Source of the DNA: Keguizhuia sedimenti
Lineage (GTDB): Bacteria > Pseudomonadota > Gammaproteobacteria > Burkholderiales > Burkholderiaceae_D
Length of the DNA: 64,000 nucleotides
Assembly (NCBI GenBank): GCA_030715135.1
Contig: JAUYVH010000004.1
Span: 1 to 64,000, forward strand
Reading direction: 5' to 3'
Shown here piece by piece: positions 1 to 8,404 of the stretch. The position numbers and the translations under genes are program-made. The notes below the pieces were generated by a model. It did not search any database and was not told the DNA's origin. It worked only from the letters and a program-made list of their open reading frames with translations. Within the stretch, counting starts at the first letter, position 1; each line of letters starts with the position of its first letter.

Positions 1-878
1 TCTTCGGTGCGCGAGGACAGGTCCAGGTTGCCCGTGGCAATCTCCGAGGATGCCGTGGCAATCGTGTCCGTGCCGGTTCTTACCTGCGCGACGATTTGCG
101 TCAGGTTGTCCCGCATGGCTTTCATTGCATGCATGACGCTGGCATTGTCGTTTTCCTGAACCGGGATTTCCACGGTCAGGTCGCCCTCGGCGATACGGCT
201 TGCAATGGCGCTGACTTCGGCAGGATCTCCGCCCAGTTGTTTCAGCAAGGCTCTTGTAACCAGTACGCCAATGCCAGTAGCCAGGATCAGAGCAAAGGCG
301 GACAGAATAAGCGTGAGCATTTCCGACTGGGATAGTGCGTTGTCCACTTTCCGGGTTTCCGCGTCAACCGCTTGCTGCACAGACTTGATGACAAGATCGA
401 TGTCGGCCACGATTTGCCTGCGCAGAGGACTGCACTCCTTGACCAGAAAGACGCCGTATTCCTGCAGTTTTCCGCTTTCGCGATACTGGCGTGGACGCTC
501 AAGCTCTTCAGCCATGGCAAGCAGTCCTTTCCTGGTTTTCTCGAATTGCTCGTCACCCTTGAACATGGGCGCCATCGCTTCCAGCGCGTCGAGGTAGATA
601 GCCTTTTGCTGGTCCAGGATATCCAGCTCCTTTCCGGCTTCGGCATTGTCTTCGAAGACATAGGCATTCCTCGCCGCGAGACCTGTCTGCGCCAGGGCCT
701 CCCTTGCTATATAGAGCCGTTCCAGTTTTTCGGTGCGCAGCGTATTTTGCAAGTTTACGGCTGCATCGATGTCGTACATGCGATAAAGGGTAAAGCCGGA
801 AAAAACCAGCATGATTCCTAGGATCAACCCAAAACTTAAGGCCAGTTTTTTTCCAATTGTCATAGTGCTGGAACCCAT
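1..878 (-). CDS. Methyl-accepting chemotaxis protein, N-terminal part (cut by window edge)
   Basis: Chemoreceptor that would sense a periplasmic signal and control CheA. The minus-strand frame stays open from an ATG at 878 to base 1, giving about 292 residues. Visible are a first membrane segment (about residues 12-30), a roughly 160-residue helical periplasmic part of four-helix-bundle type, a second membrane segment (about 190-210) and a HAMP linker with the LGGDP motif. The start of the signalling domain (ATASSEIATGNLDLSSRTE) is the last part seen. AGGGAA lies 7 nt before the ATG; a second in-frame ATG is at 863. The conserved cytoplasmic tip lies outside the window. A decayed cheW-like stretch lies just upstream on the same strand. 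Confidence 0.9.
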   Translation of the reverse strand, partial: MGSSTMTIGKKLALSFGLILGIMLVFSGFTLYRMYDIDAAVNLQNTLRTEKLERLYIAREALAQTGLAARNAYVFEDNAEAGKELDILDQQKAIYLDALEAMAPMFKGDEQFEKTRKGLLAMAEELERPRQYRESGKLQEYGVFLVKECSPLRRQIVADIDLVIKSVQQAVDAETRKVDNALSQSEMLTLILSAFALILATGIGVLVTRALLKQLGGDPAEVSAIASRIAEGDLTVEIPVQENDNASVMHAMKAMRDNLTQIVAQVRTGTDTIATASSEIATGNLDLSSRTE

Positions 879-934
879 ATTTATTCCCTGTTTGTTTAAT
901 GAATTGAAGGACGCATTGCTCCTCAATGCCGCCA

Positions 935-1150
935 TTAACCACCGATGGCAGCTTTGCGTCCAGCGAGCGGCTTGATGCGCAAGTCAATGACCGGCACAAT
1001 GCTGCCTCGTAGCCTGGATGCGTAATCATGAAGGTGCCTTGTCTTTTCTTGCGAGTCTGAATGCCGGATATTCGGAATACCCGATAATTTCAGTGCTGCG
1101 CTTATCCGAATAAGCGTTTTCCCAAGAGATTTCCTTTTCAGGGGCATAGC
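935..1150 (-). pseudogene. Decayed cheW-like fragment
   Basis: One minus-strand frame ends with RLRGSIVPVIDLRIKPL (about 960-1012), which closely resembles the core of CheW ('LRGxxVPVIDLRxK'). Immediately upstream, a different frame reads STEIIGYSEYPAF, which resembles the CheW segment preceding that core. A stop and a frame change separate the two halves, and neither the start nor the C-terminal half of CheW is present. I read this as a relic of a coupling-protein gene next to the chemoreceptor. The resemblance rests on short motifs only, so chance similarity is not fully excluded. Confidence 0.5.
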
Positions 1151-1260
1151 CTTTGGGAGAAAAACTGCTTCTGAATTATTAGAGAATCATGAATTTGCGT
1201 CTTATAAAGTACACAATCGAAGTTGCTGAACACGCCCGAATATTGCCACAAGTAAATTAA

Positions 1261-1293
1261 TTAACCTAATTTGTCTTAGACAAATTAGGTTAA
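1261..1293. promoter_or_regulatory. Perfect 33-bp palindrome, candidate operator
   Basis: Two perfect 16-base arms (core TTTGTCT / AGACAAA) around a single central base, in an AT-rich intergenic stretch 53 bp before the MerR/cobalamin regulator. MerR-family proteins bind palindromes in their own promoters, so autoregulation is the simplest reading. It could instead form a hairpin in the leader RNA, but no U-run follows. The operator role is inference. Confidence 0.6.
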
Positions 1294-1321
1294 CGTTGTA
1301 TTTTTAGACAGGAATAACTTA

Positions 1322-1345
1322 ATGCGATGTATTTTTGGCAATTAA
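1322..1345 (+). CDS. Seven-codon leader ORF upstream of the MerR/B12 regulator
   Basis: ATG at 1322 encodes MRCIFGN and its TAA abuts the ATG of the regulator at 1346. The only good Shine-Dalgarno in the area (AGGA, 1310-1313) is spaced for this ATG; the regulator's own ATG has none. The arrangement suggests translational coupling of regulator to leader. Whether the peptide itself matters is unknown. Confidence 0.45.
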   Translation: MRCIFGN

Positions 1346-2236
1346 ATGAGCCCTTTACTGACGATTGCCCAAACCTCTCTTGAAACAGGCATTGCCAAAG
1401 AGGTGCTGCGAAAATGGGAAGTGCGCTATGGCTTTCCTGTTCCGGTTCGGCACAGCAATGGCAAGCGTGCGTATACGCATGAACAGGTCGTTAAGCTGAA
1501 GCTGATAAAAAGACTGCTTGATGACGGATGCCGGCCGGCGCAAATCGTGCCGATGCCCGAACACGACCTGGACCTGCTGGCGCTGAGCAGGCAGGCAGTA
1601 CCGGCCACTCCTGCCAAACCAGGCACAGCCGTCGAAATAGTGGAATGGTTGAAAGCACGCGATCCCGCTTACCTGCGGACTCAACTATCCAGGGAATTGA
1701 CAAGTCGCGGGCTGCTTGCTTTTGTCAGGGACGTCATGCCGTCGATGAACTCGCACGTCGGCCAAGCCTGGCAGGACGGCATCATCGCGGTGCGCGACGA
1801 GCATATTTATTCGGAAATCATTCAAGGCCTGGTCAGGGAAGCGTTGGCAAGCTTTGTAAATCCGCAAGGAACACCGCGCATACTTTTGACTACCGTACCG
1901 GGCGAAGCCCATACCCTGGGGATTCAAATGGTCGAAGCAGTAATGTCGCTTGGGAACGCCTATTGCATCTCCATGGGGCCTCAGTCGCCTTTAAATGAGA
2001 TTGCGTCTGCCGCAACCGAGTTACAGGCTGACATTGTCGCGCTGTCATTCAGCATTGCTTTTCCAAAAAGGAAAATCCCGGCCATGCTGAGAGAACTGCG
2101 CACCCAGTTATCACCCGGGGTAAAAATCTGGGCGGGAGGGGATGGAACCCTGGGAATGGAACACAAGCCTCGCGGCGTGACATTGCTGTCATCCTTGCAG
2201 GAAGCGATCGAATGCCTCAGGAATCATCGCGGATAG
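1346..2236 (+). CDS. MerR-family regulator with cobalamin-binding domain (LitR/CarH-like)
   Basis: DNA-binding regulator of 296 residues. Residues 1-70 form a MerR-type winged helix (LRKWEVRYGFPVP, then SNGKRAYT). The rest matches the helix bundle plus Rossmann B12-binding module of CarH/LitR photoreceptors. W142-x9-E152-H153 is the signature for packing adenosylcobalamin, and GEAHTLG (H189) gives the lower axial ligand in an HxxG motif. The residue after the Trp is Gln143, whereas T. thermophilus CarH has the His that ligates cobalt after photolysis. Such proteins repress light- or stress-induced genes as tetramers. A 33-bp palindrome and a short leader ORF lie upstream. Target genes are not evident here; the neighbouring antiporter converges on it. 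Confidence 0.85.
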   Translation: MSPLLTIAQTSLETGIAKEVLRKWEVRYGFPVPVRHSNGKRAYTHEQVVKLKLIKRLLDDGCRPAQIVPMPEHDLDLLALSRQAVPATPAKPGTAVEIVEWLKARDPAYLRTQLSRELTSRGLLAFVRDVMPSMNSHVGQAWQDGIIAVRDEHIYSEIIQGLVREALASFVNPQGTPRILLTTVPGEAHTLGIQMVEAVMSLGNAYCISMGPQSPLNEIASAATELQADIVALSFSIAFPKRKIPAMLRELRTQLSPGVKIWAGGDGTLGMEHKPRGVTLLSSLQEAIECLRNHRG

Positions 2237-2255
2237 AAAACGCGACGTATGCGGT

Positions 2256-4004
2256 TCATTGAGGAACGTAATCGACGGCAGCCAGCAATCGGCTTCGTTC
2301 ATGATTGATCGCTTCGAGCGCATCCGGTTCGGATATGCCCGACATTTGCAAAGCGTTTGAAGCGAGTTGCAAGCCTGTCTCCAGCGTTTCCGGTATCACC
2401 ATGTTCGCCCCGGAGTATTTCAGGATGGCTGCCTGGTTTTCGTCAATTGCGCGTGCAAGTATCGGCAGCGATGGATAAGCGTTACGCACGGCATTGACTG
2501 CATGCAGTGCCGCGCCCGGATGATCCATCGTCAGAATGATTGCTTTCGCCTGTCCTGCACGCAGCTTTTCCCAGATCGCCGTATTGGACGCATTCCCCAG
2601 ATACACCGATCGGCCTTTCGCGCTCTCCTGCATCACGATGCCCAGATCGTTATCGAACGCAATGAAGTCCACACCTTGCTGCGACAACAGTCTGGCGAGC
2701 AGTTGCCCCACGCGACCAAAGCCTGCGATGATCACATACGGAGCGCGATGCCGTGAAAATTCGCTTTGCAGGTGCCCGTCCTGTTCCGCATCTTTTTTCC
2801 CTTCTCGTTCAGCGAGGATTTTTCCTGCCTTGGCTGCCATGGGCGTGATGAACAGGCTCAGGCTCACTACCAGCATCATGAATTGGCCCACATCGTTGGC
2901 CAGAAGGCTGGAACTGACTGCCGTACCGATCACAATGAAGGCGAATTCTCCACCCTGTCCCAACAAAAGCCCGCCTTGGATTGCGTGGCTCCATCGAAAT
3001 CTGCAGACGCGCAGAATCAGGGCAATAACCGTGCCTTTGATAAGAAAAAGGCCGATCACCGACATTGGGATCAGAACCGGTTCCTTGATAATTTCGCGCC
3101 AGTCGATCTGCATGCCGACCAGCATGAAGAACAACCCCATCAAAAGGCCCCTGAACGGTTCGATGGCAATTTCAACTTCATGGCGGAACTCCGTCTCCGA
3201 AATCAGCAGCCCGGCAAGGAATGCTCCGAGCGCCAGGGACAGGCCCGCCGCCGCCGTCAGCCCCGCAATTCCCAGGCTGCACAACAGGGTCAAGGCCATG
3301 AACACGTCCGGCTGGTTCTGGCCTGCGAACGAACGGAAGAAGGGGCGTATGAAACGCCTGCCCAGCGCATAAATAAGCACGATCGAGCCGATTGACTTGG
3401 CAAGCGTCATGCCGATCAGCGGCAGCAGGTTATCCGCCCTGCCTTCCGCCAGCACATCCAGCAGGATAAAGATCGGGACTACGGCGAGATCCTGGAACAT
3501 GAGGATGGAAAAGCTCGCGCGGCCCAGCGGCGAATCGAGTGTGCGTTGTTCATTCAGCAGCTGCATCACCACTGCAGTGGAAGACAGCGACAGCACCAGC
3601 CCCAGCACAATTGCCTTTTCCAGTGCGTTTCCGAAGATCCATGCGAAGACGCCGATTGCAGCCGTACTGAGCAATACCTGCATCAGTCCTGCGCCGAAGA
3701 CCAACTTGTATAACGCCCGCAGGCGTTCGACCGACAGCTCGAGTCCGATCATGAACATCAGGAAAAGAACGCCCAGTTCCGCAAGCGGCCGGATGCCTTC
3801 CGTATTCGGAAAGACAAAATAACTCAGTTCCGGAATATGTTGCGCCATCAAGCCGAGTCCGTAAGGCCCGACCAGCATGCCGGCGCAAAGGAAACCCACG
3901 ACCTGATTCACTTTCAAGCGCTTCAAAATCGGAATCAGGATCCCGGCCAGCGCCAGGAATAGCAGAGTTTCCCTTAGATACGGCAGAGCTTGGTGTTCTT
4001 CCAA
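2256..4004 (-). CDS. CPA2-family monovalent cation:proton antiporter (KefB/YbaL-like)
   Basis: Inner-membrane antiporter of 582 residues exchanging K+ or Na+ for protons. About 12 membrane segments fill residues 1-390, including the conserved GxFLAGLLISETEFRH stretch of the Na+/H+ exchanger fold. A soluble TrkA-N/RCK domain follows from about residue 425, with the nucleotide-binding glycine motif GFGRVG. There is no TrkA-C domain. The start is probably TTG at 4004, 8 nt after AAAGG. It converges on the MerR-type gene and is divergent from fnr. Whether it is glutathione-gated like KefB/KefC cannot be read from sequence. Confidence 0.88.
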   Translation of the reverse strand: MEEHQALPYLRETLLFLALAGILIPILKRLKVNQVVGFLCAGMLVGPYGLGLMAQHIPELSYFVFPNTEGIRPLAELGVLFLMFMIGLELSVERLRALYKLVFGAGLMQVLLSTAAIGVFAWIFGNALEKAIVLGLVLSLSSTAVVMQLLNEQRTLDSPLGRASFSILMFQDLAVVPIFILLDVLAEGRADNLLPLIGMTLAKSIGSIVLIYALGRRFIRPFFRSFAGQNQPDVFMALTLLCSLGIAGLTAAAGLSLALGAFLAGLLISETEFRHEVEIAIEPFRGLLMGLFFMLVGMQIDWREIIKEPVLIPMSVIGLFLIKGTVIALILRVCRFRWSHAIQGGLLLGQGGEFAFIVIGTAVSSSLLANDVGQFMMLVVSLSLFITPMAAKAGKILAEREGKKDAEQDGHLQSEFSRHRAPYVIIAGFGRVGQLLARLLSQQGVDFIAFDNDLGIVMQESAKGRSVYLGNASNTAIWEKLRAGQAKAIILTMDHPGAALHAVNAVRNAYPSLPILARAIDENQAAILKYSGANMVIPETLETGLQLASNALQMSGISEPDALEAINHERSRLLAAVDYVPQ

Positions 4005-4257
4005 TTAATTAGCCTTTCGGGCGCAACGCAGAATACAGAATAGGATGTTATTCAGTTCCGTGGCCGATATTATCGGGCAAAACAATGAATTCTGAGCGAC
4101 GGTTTTCGCGATGTTCGGCAGTACGATCCGCAATTTTTTCATAGAAGTCTGCGCGTATTGTGAATTCATCAACGAGATACGATTCTCATAAATGAAGCTT
4201 TTTCGTTTAAACTGACAGCCTTCGCGCAGCAGAATAAAATCTTCTTATCCATCAGAC

Positions 4258-5031
4258 ATGTCCCAGTCAATCGGCATTTCCAATCCAGAAACCAAAGCGG
4301 ACACCCCACTCGATCTCAGTGCGCTGCGAACCCGGTGTTCTTCCTGCAGCATGCATGAACTGTGTCTGCCCATGGGATTAGGCGAAGAAGACATGAACCG
4401 GCTGGACCAGATCATAGGCCGGCGCAGAAAAGTTCCGCGCGATGCCGTGCTTTATCGCATGGGCGACCCATTCACCAATCTGTATGCAATCCGTTTGGGA
4501 CATTTCAAGACTTACCAGATCAATCGCGAGGGAGACCAGCAGATCACTGGTTTTCACATGGCGGGCGAACTGCTGGGAATGGATGCGATCAGCACCGATC
4601 GCCATCATTGCGACGCGGTGGCACTGGAAGACAGCGAAGTCTGCGAGATCCCGTTTTCACGGCTCGAGCATCTGTTCAGCGATATGCCCACCCTGCTGCG
4701 CCATTTTCACCGCATGATGAGCCAGGAAATCACTCGCGAACAAAATGTCATGCTGTTGCTTGGCAATATGCGCGCCGATCAGCGCTTCGCGGCATTCCTG
4801 ATGAACCTGTCCTCGCGCTACGCAACGCGCGGATATTCCTCTACCAGTTTCCAGTTGCGCATGGGCCGGGAAGAAATCGGCAACTATCTGAGCCTGACCA
4901 TCGAAAGCGTCAGCCGCCTGCTCAATAAATTCAAGAAGCAAGGGCTGCTCAAGGTGAATAATCGTGAAATCGAAATCATCGACCTGCCGCGCCTGAAGGC
5001 GATTGCCGCGGGCACGGAAGTCTGCGCCTGA
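4258..5031 (+). CDS. fnr: FNR-type oxygen-sensing transcription regulator
   Basis: CRP/FNR-family regulator of 257 residues that activates anaerobic and microaerobic genes through an oxygen-labile [4Fe-4S] cluster. Cysteines 27, 30 and 36 (C-x2-C-x5-C) plus C129 (VCEIPF) match the four ligands of E. coli FNR. The cyclic-nucleotide-fold domain spans about 50-165. The C-terminal helix-turn-helix contains IESVSRLL, the E-xx-SR specificity residues that read TTGAT half-sites. Perfect or near-perfect TTGAT-N4-ATCAA boxes occur before ccoN, hemN, the flavoprotein at 17562 and between two kinases, so its likely regulon surrounds it. No clear Shine-Dalgarno precedes the ATG. Confidence 0.95.
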   Translation: MSQSIGISNPETKADTPLDLSALRTRCSSCSMHELCLPMGLGEEDMNRLDQIIGRRRKVPRDAVLYRMGDPFTNLYAIRLGHFKTYQINREGDQQITGFHMAGELLGMDAISTDRHHCDAVALEDSEVCEIPFSRLEHLFSDMPTLLRHFHRMMSQEITREQNVMLLLGNMRADQRFAAFLMNLSSRYATRGYSSTSFQLRMGREEIGNYLSLTIESVSRLLNKFKKQGLLKVNNREIEIIDLPRLKAIAAGTEVCA

Positions 5032-5050
5032 CCCGGCCTGCGCCGAGCTG

Positions 5051-5290
5051 TTACAGCGCCGGCTTTTTAGTGTTCTTCACTTCCAGCAGATAGCAGGTCA
5101 GCATGCTGGCCAGCGCGCAGAAGGTCCAGAAGAAAAAAAAGCCCAGCGTGTACACGCCGAGCACGGGCATGTCGATTTCAGCTCCGTCCAGTGTGAGGTC
5201 TGCCGGATCGAATAAAGAAAAGAAAAAGCCTTCCGCGACAATTGCTACCAGAAACGAGGGCCATAGAACCACCATGATGAGTCGCGTCAT
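5051..5290 (-). CDS. Small membrane protein at the end of the cco operon
   Basis: 79-residue protein with two hydrophobic segments (about 5-25 and 45-70) and a short charged tail ending VKNTKKPAL. It lies 30 bp after ccoH on the same strand and converges on fnr, 19 bp away. Position suggests an accessory role in cbb3 oxidase assembly or heme/copper delivery, but I do not recognise a named family. No catalytic or metal-binding motif is visible. An encoded protein is likely because membrane topology and operon spacing are both consistent. Confidence 0.7.
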   Translation of the reverse strand: MTRLIMVVLWPSFLVAIVAEGFFFSLFDPADLTLDGAEIDMPVLGVYTLGFFFFWTFCALASMLTCYLLEVKNTKKPAL

Positions 5291-5320
5291 TGCTTAGTGC
5301 CCTTTCTCGAATTGGACAGA

Positions 5321-5839
5321 TTAACTTGCCTTGATCGCGATCCGCCTCTCCTGCGGCCAATTCCATGAGCCCAGCAGGCGCCAATCGCGCTGCTCATTCT
5401 CTACCAGAACCTGCCAGCGGGCAATGTCCAGCATGGGCACCGTGGCGGAAAAGCGACCCTGTGCATCCGGCTGAACACGCAGCTTGATATCCTTTTCGGG
5501 TTGCGTGGAATGCACCAGGCTGAGCAGAATTGCTTCATTATTCTGCAAACCGCTCAGGGAACCGTTGACCACGCCCTTGGCGGCATCATAGGACATGTCC
5601 ATTTCCAGGCGCATGTCAGCCGCTACGCGGTCGCGGCGCAAATCCATATTGATCGCCTTGCCCTGCTTGTAGTAATCGTCGACGACCAGCGCGTCCTGCG
5701 CGGCAAATGCGATCATTGTGGTATGGATTCCGGCCAATATGACCGCAACCGGGCCCAGCATCAAAAGCCACGGCCAGCGATGCGCATACCAAGGGCGCAT
5801 ATCCTGATTTTTATCCAGTGAGGCGGAAACGGTCTGCAT
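5321..5839 (-). CDS. ccoH: FixH/CcoH, cbb3 oxidase assembly protein
   Basis: 172-residue FixH-family protein needed for assembly or stability of the cbb3 complex. One N-terminal membrane anchor (about residues 22-45, WPWLLMLGPVAVILAG) precedes a periplasmic domain. The family motif DALVVDDYYKQGKAIN follows the anchor. I place the start at ATG 5839 because GGAGAG lies about 6 nt upstream; in-frame ATGs at 5854 and 5851 lack this. It follows ccoG by 22 bp and belongs to the same transcript. Confidence 0.9.
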   Translation of the reverse strand: MQTVSASLDKNQDMRPWYAHRWPWLLMLGPVAVILAGIHTTMIAFAAQDALVVDDYYKQGKAINMDLRRDRVAADMRLEMDMSYDAAKGVVNGSLSGLQNNEAILLSLVHSTQPEKDIKLRVQPDAQGRFSATVPMLDIARWQVLVENEQRDWRLLGSWNWPQERRIAIKAS

Positions 5840-5861
5840 GGTTCTCTCCATCAAATCTTAA

Positions 5862-7280
5862 TCAACGCGGCACGATAAATACCGCTTTTTCCGTCACATT
5901 CAGGTCCGGACGGTCGACTGCCTGCAATTCGAATTCGATCTTGTTCGATCCTTTTTCACCTTTGCCGTGCGGAACCCGTACTCGCACAGGCACCGCACGC
6001 GAGGTGGTTGCATCGACTTCGACCTCGTTGTCCGATGCAAGGGAAATCGAATCGATACCCCGCACCTTGATTATGTAGCGGTGCGCGAATTCGTCGGTGT
6101 TCATGATTTGCAGGCGGAATACATTTTCAATAATGCCGTCTTCCACTTCGCGTGCCATGACACCGCGGTCACGAATCACGTCCAGCTTGAGCGGTGTGCG
6201 CATGACAAGTGCACCAAACAGCACGCTCACCATCGCGGTCAGAATCACTGTATAGATGAGTACGCGCGGACGGAAAACCCTCCGCCATATCTGGCTTTTG
6301 TTCAGCTGCTTGGCCATTGCATTGTCGGTCGAATAACGGATCAATCCGCGCGGCAGATTGACCTTATCCATCACCTTGTCGCATGCATCGATGCATGCGC
6401 CGCAACCGATGCATTCGTACTGCAGTCCATTGCGGATATCGATACCGACCGGGCAGACCTGGACGCACATCGTGCAGTCAATGCAGTCGCCCTGCTTTCT
6501 CGCCGTCGTATCGTTGACTGCCAGCTTCGCGTACTTGTTGCGCGGCTCGCCGCGTTTCTGGTCATACGTAACGATCAGCGTATCCGGGTCGAACATCACG
6601 CTCTGGAAGCGTGCATACGGGCACATATACATGCAGACCTGCTCACGCAACCAGCCGGCATTGCCGTAGGTGGCAAATCCGTAAAACAGTATCCAGAACC
6701 ACTCCCATGGTCCGAGGGACAGGGAGATTACTTCCTGACCCAGCGACCTGATCGGCGTAAAGAAACCGACGAAGGTGAACCCGGTCCACAAAGCGAAGAC
6801 AACCCATGCCAGATGCTTCGCGGTCTTCTTGCTGATCTTCTCCACAGTCCATGGCTGCTTGTCGAGGCGCATGCGGGCGCTTCGGGTGCCTTCTATCTTC
6901 CTTTCGATCCACATGAAGATTTCGGTATAAACCGTCTGTGGACAAGCATAGCCGCACCACAGACGGCCGGCGATCGCCGTGAACAGGAACAGCGAAAACG
7001 CCGATACGATCAGAAGCAGCGCGAGGTAGATGAAGTCCTGCGGCCATAGGACCACGCCGAAAAGATAAAACTTACGGGCGCCGAGGTCGAACAAGACTGC
7101 CTGCCGGCCGTTCCAGGACATCCATGGGAGTCCGTAGAATGCCAGCTGCGTCAACCAGACGCATACCCAGCGCCAGTTCGCATACCAGCCCTTCACCTCG
7201 CGCGCGTAAATTTCTTCGCGCGCGGCGTACATCTTGATGACGGATACGGTTGGTGCAGGCTTGTTCATTTTCGTTTCCAT
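5862..7280 (-). CDS. ccoG: CcoG/RdxA/FixG, polyferredoxin cupric reductase for cbb3 assembly
   Basis: 472-residue membrane iron-sulfur protein. In related bacteria CcoG reduces Cu(II) for delivery of Cu(I) to the CuB site of cbb3 oxidase. About five membrane segments fill residues 35-225. A cytoplasmic dicluster ferredoxin follows with CIDCTMCVQVCP and CIGCGACIDACD. A C-terminal immunoglobulin-like FixG domain spans about 350-472. GYACPQTVYTE and the second cysteine pair (VCMYMCPYARFQ) in the membrane part are typical of the family. An alternative in-frame ATG lies at 7268. The gene sits 8 bp after ccoP. Confidence 0.95.
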   Translation of the reverse strand: METKMNKPAPTVSVIKMYAAREEIYAREVKGWYANWRWVCVWLTQLAFYGLPWMSWNGRQAVLFDLGARKFYLFGVVLWPQDFIYLALLLIVSAFSLFLFTAIAGRLWCGYACPQTVYTEIFMWIERKIEGTRSARMRLDKQPWTVEKISKKTAKHLAWVVFALWTGFTFVGFFTPIRSLGQEVISLSLGPWEWFWILFYGFATYGNAGWLREQVCMYMCPYARFQSVMFDPDTLIVTYDQKRGEPRNKYAKLAVNDTTARKQGDCIDCTMCVQVCPVGIDIRNGLQYECIGCGACIDACDKVMDKVNLPRGLIRYSTDNAMAKQLNKSQIWRRVFRPRVLIYTVILTAMVSVLFGALVMRTPLKLDVIRDRGVMAREVEDGIIENVFRLQIMNTDEFAHRYIIKVRGIDSISLASDNEVEVDATTSRAVPVRVRVPHGKGEKGSNKIEFELQAVDRPDLNVTEKAVFIVPR

Positions 7281-7288
7281 AGCTAGGT

Positions 7289-8221
7289 TTACTTCTGTGC
7301 CACCTCGGTGCTGTTGGACAGGCTCCAGACATAAGCGGCCAATACGTGCGACTTGGCTTCGCCCAGGAACTCGCCGAATGCAGGCATCTGATTATTGCGT
7401 CCTTTGCGGATAGTTTCCATGACCGTCTCGGCGCTGCCGCCGTACAACCAGACTCTATCGCTCAGGTTCGGCGCTCCCATTGCCTGGTTGCCCTGCCCGT
7501 TCGCGCCGTGGCAGGCCGCACAGGCGGCGAACTTGGATTTGCCGAACACCGACTTGATCGGATCGGAGGTGCCGCCGGACAGGCTCAATACATAGTGCGC
7601 GACATTCTCTACATCCTTGTCGGAGCCCAGCGCTGCTGCCATTGGAGGCATCTGGCCATGACGACCGTTAAGAATGGTGGTCTTGATGACTTCAGGAGTA
7701 CCGCCATACAGCCAGTCCTTGTCGGCCAGGTTCGGGAAGCCCTTGCTTCCGCGCGCATCCGAACCATGGCACTGCGCACAATAGGTCAGGAACAGGCGCT
7801 CGCCGATGGCATGTGCCTGCGGATCTGCGGCGACGGCCTGGATATCCTGTTTCAGGTAGTTATTGAACAGCGGACCGTACTCGGCATCTGCCTTCTTCAA
7901 TTCCGCCTGGTAAGCGCCGGTCGATTTCCAGCCCAGCTTGCCCGCGAACGAACCGAGGCCCGGATAAAGCACGAGGTAAGCAAGTCCGAACACGATGGTG
8001 AGATAGAACATCCACATCCACCAGCGCGGCATCGGATTGTTCAGCTCGGTAAGGCCTTCGTCCCAGCTGTGCCCGGTCGATTCGACCTGCCCGTTCTCGT
8101 CGACCTTCACTTCGATCTTGGCCTTCGACTGCATCCACAGAAGGAGTGCGCACCCGGCAATGCCGAGCAGCGTCAGCACGGTGATATAACCGCTCCAGAA
8201 ACTGCTAGTAAAGTCAGCCAT
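7289..8221 (-). CDS. ccoP: cbb3-type cytochrome c oxidase subunit III (CcoP)
   Basis: 310-residue diheme c-type cytochrome that passes electrons to CcoO. An N-terminal membrane region includes an anchor around residues 60-80 (WWMWMFYLTIVFGLAYLVL). Two periplasmic cytochrome c domains follow with CAQCH and CAACH heme sites and distal Met motifs (GQMPPM, NQMPAF). ATG at 8221 is chosen because GGGAGAAC lies 4-5 nt upstream. A longer frame to 8263 would run into ccoQ. The start overlaps the end of ccoQ by 8 nt, indicating coupled translation. Confidence 0.96.
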   Translation of the reverse strand: MADFTSSFWSGYITVLTLLGIAGCALLLWMQSKAKIEVKVDENGQVESTGHSWDEGLTELNNPMPRWWMWMFYLTIVFGLAYLVLYPGLGSFAGKLGWKSTGAYQAELKKADAEYGPLFNNYLKQDIQAVAADPQAHAIGERLFLTYCAQCHGSDARGSKGFPNLADKDWLYGGTPEVIKTTILNGRHGQMPPMAAALGSDKDVENVAHYVLSLSGGTSDPIKSVFGKSKFAACAACHGANGQGNQAMGAPNLSDRVWLYGGSAETVMETIRKGRNNQMPAFGEFLGEAKSHVLAAYVWSLSNSTEVAQK

Positions 8222-8402
8222 GCTTGTTCTCCCTACGTGGCATGTCGCCAAGATCATCATCATTCAGCGCCAGGTATGCTGCCTGCTCGAACGATTCGCG
8301 ACGGCGTGAGCTGTACGCCCACCAGACTATGCCGAGAAAAGTGATGAAACTTGCCACTGTCACGACGCTTCGCATATCAATAATTAAGCTTCCGATTGTC
8401 AT
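8214..8402 (-). CDS. ccoQ: cbb3-type oxidase subunit CcoQ
   Basis: 62-residue single-span subunit thought to stabilise the cbb3 core against oxygen damage. The membrane helix spans about residues 10-30 (SVVTVASFITFLGIVWWAYS), followed by a polar cytoplasmic tail. AGAGGTAATC precedes the ATG. The gene starts 2 nt after the ccoO stop and overlaps ccoP by 8 nt, in the canonical N-O-Q-P order. Confidence 0.93.
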   Translation of the reverse strand: MTIGSLIIDMRSVVTVASFITFLGIVWWAYSSRRRESFEQAAYLALNDDDLGDMPRRENKHG

Positions 8403-8404
8403 GA

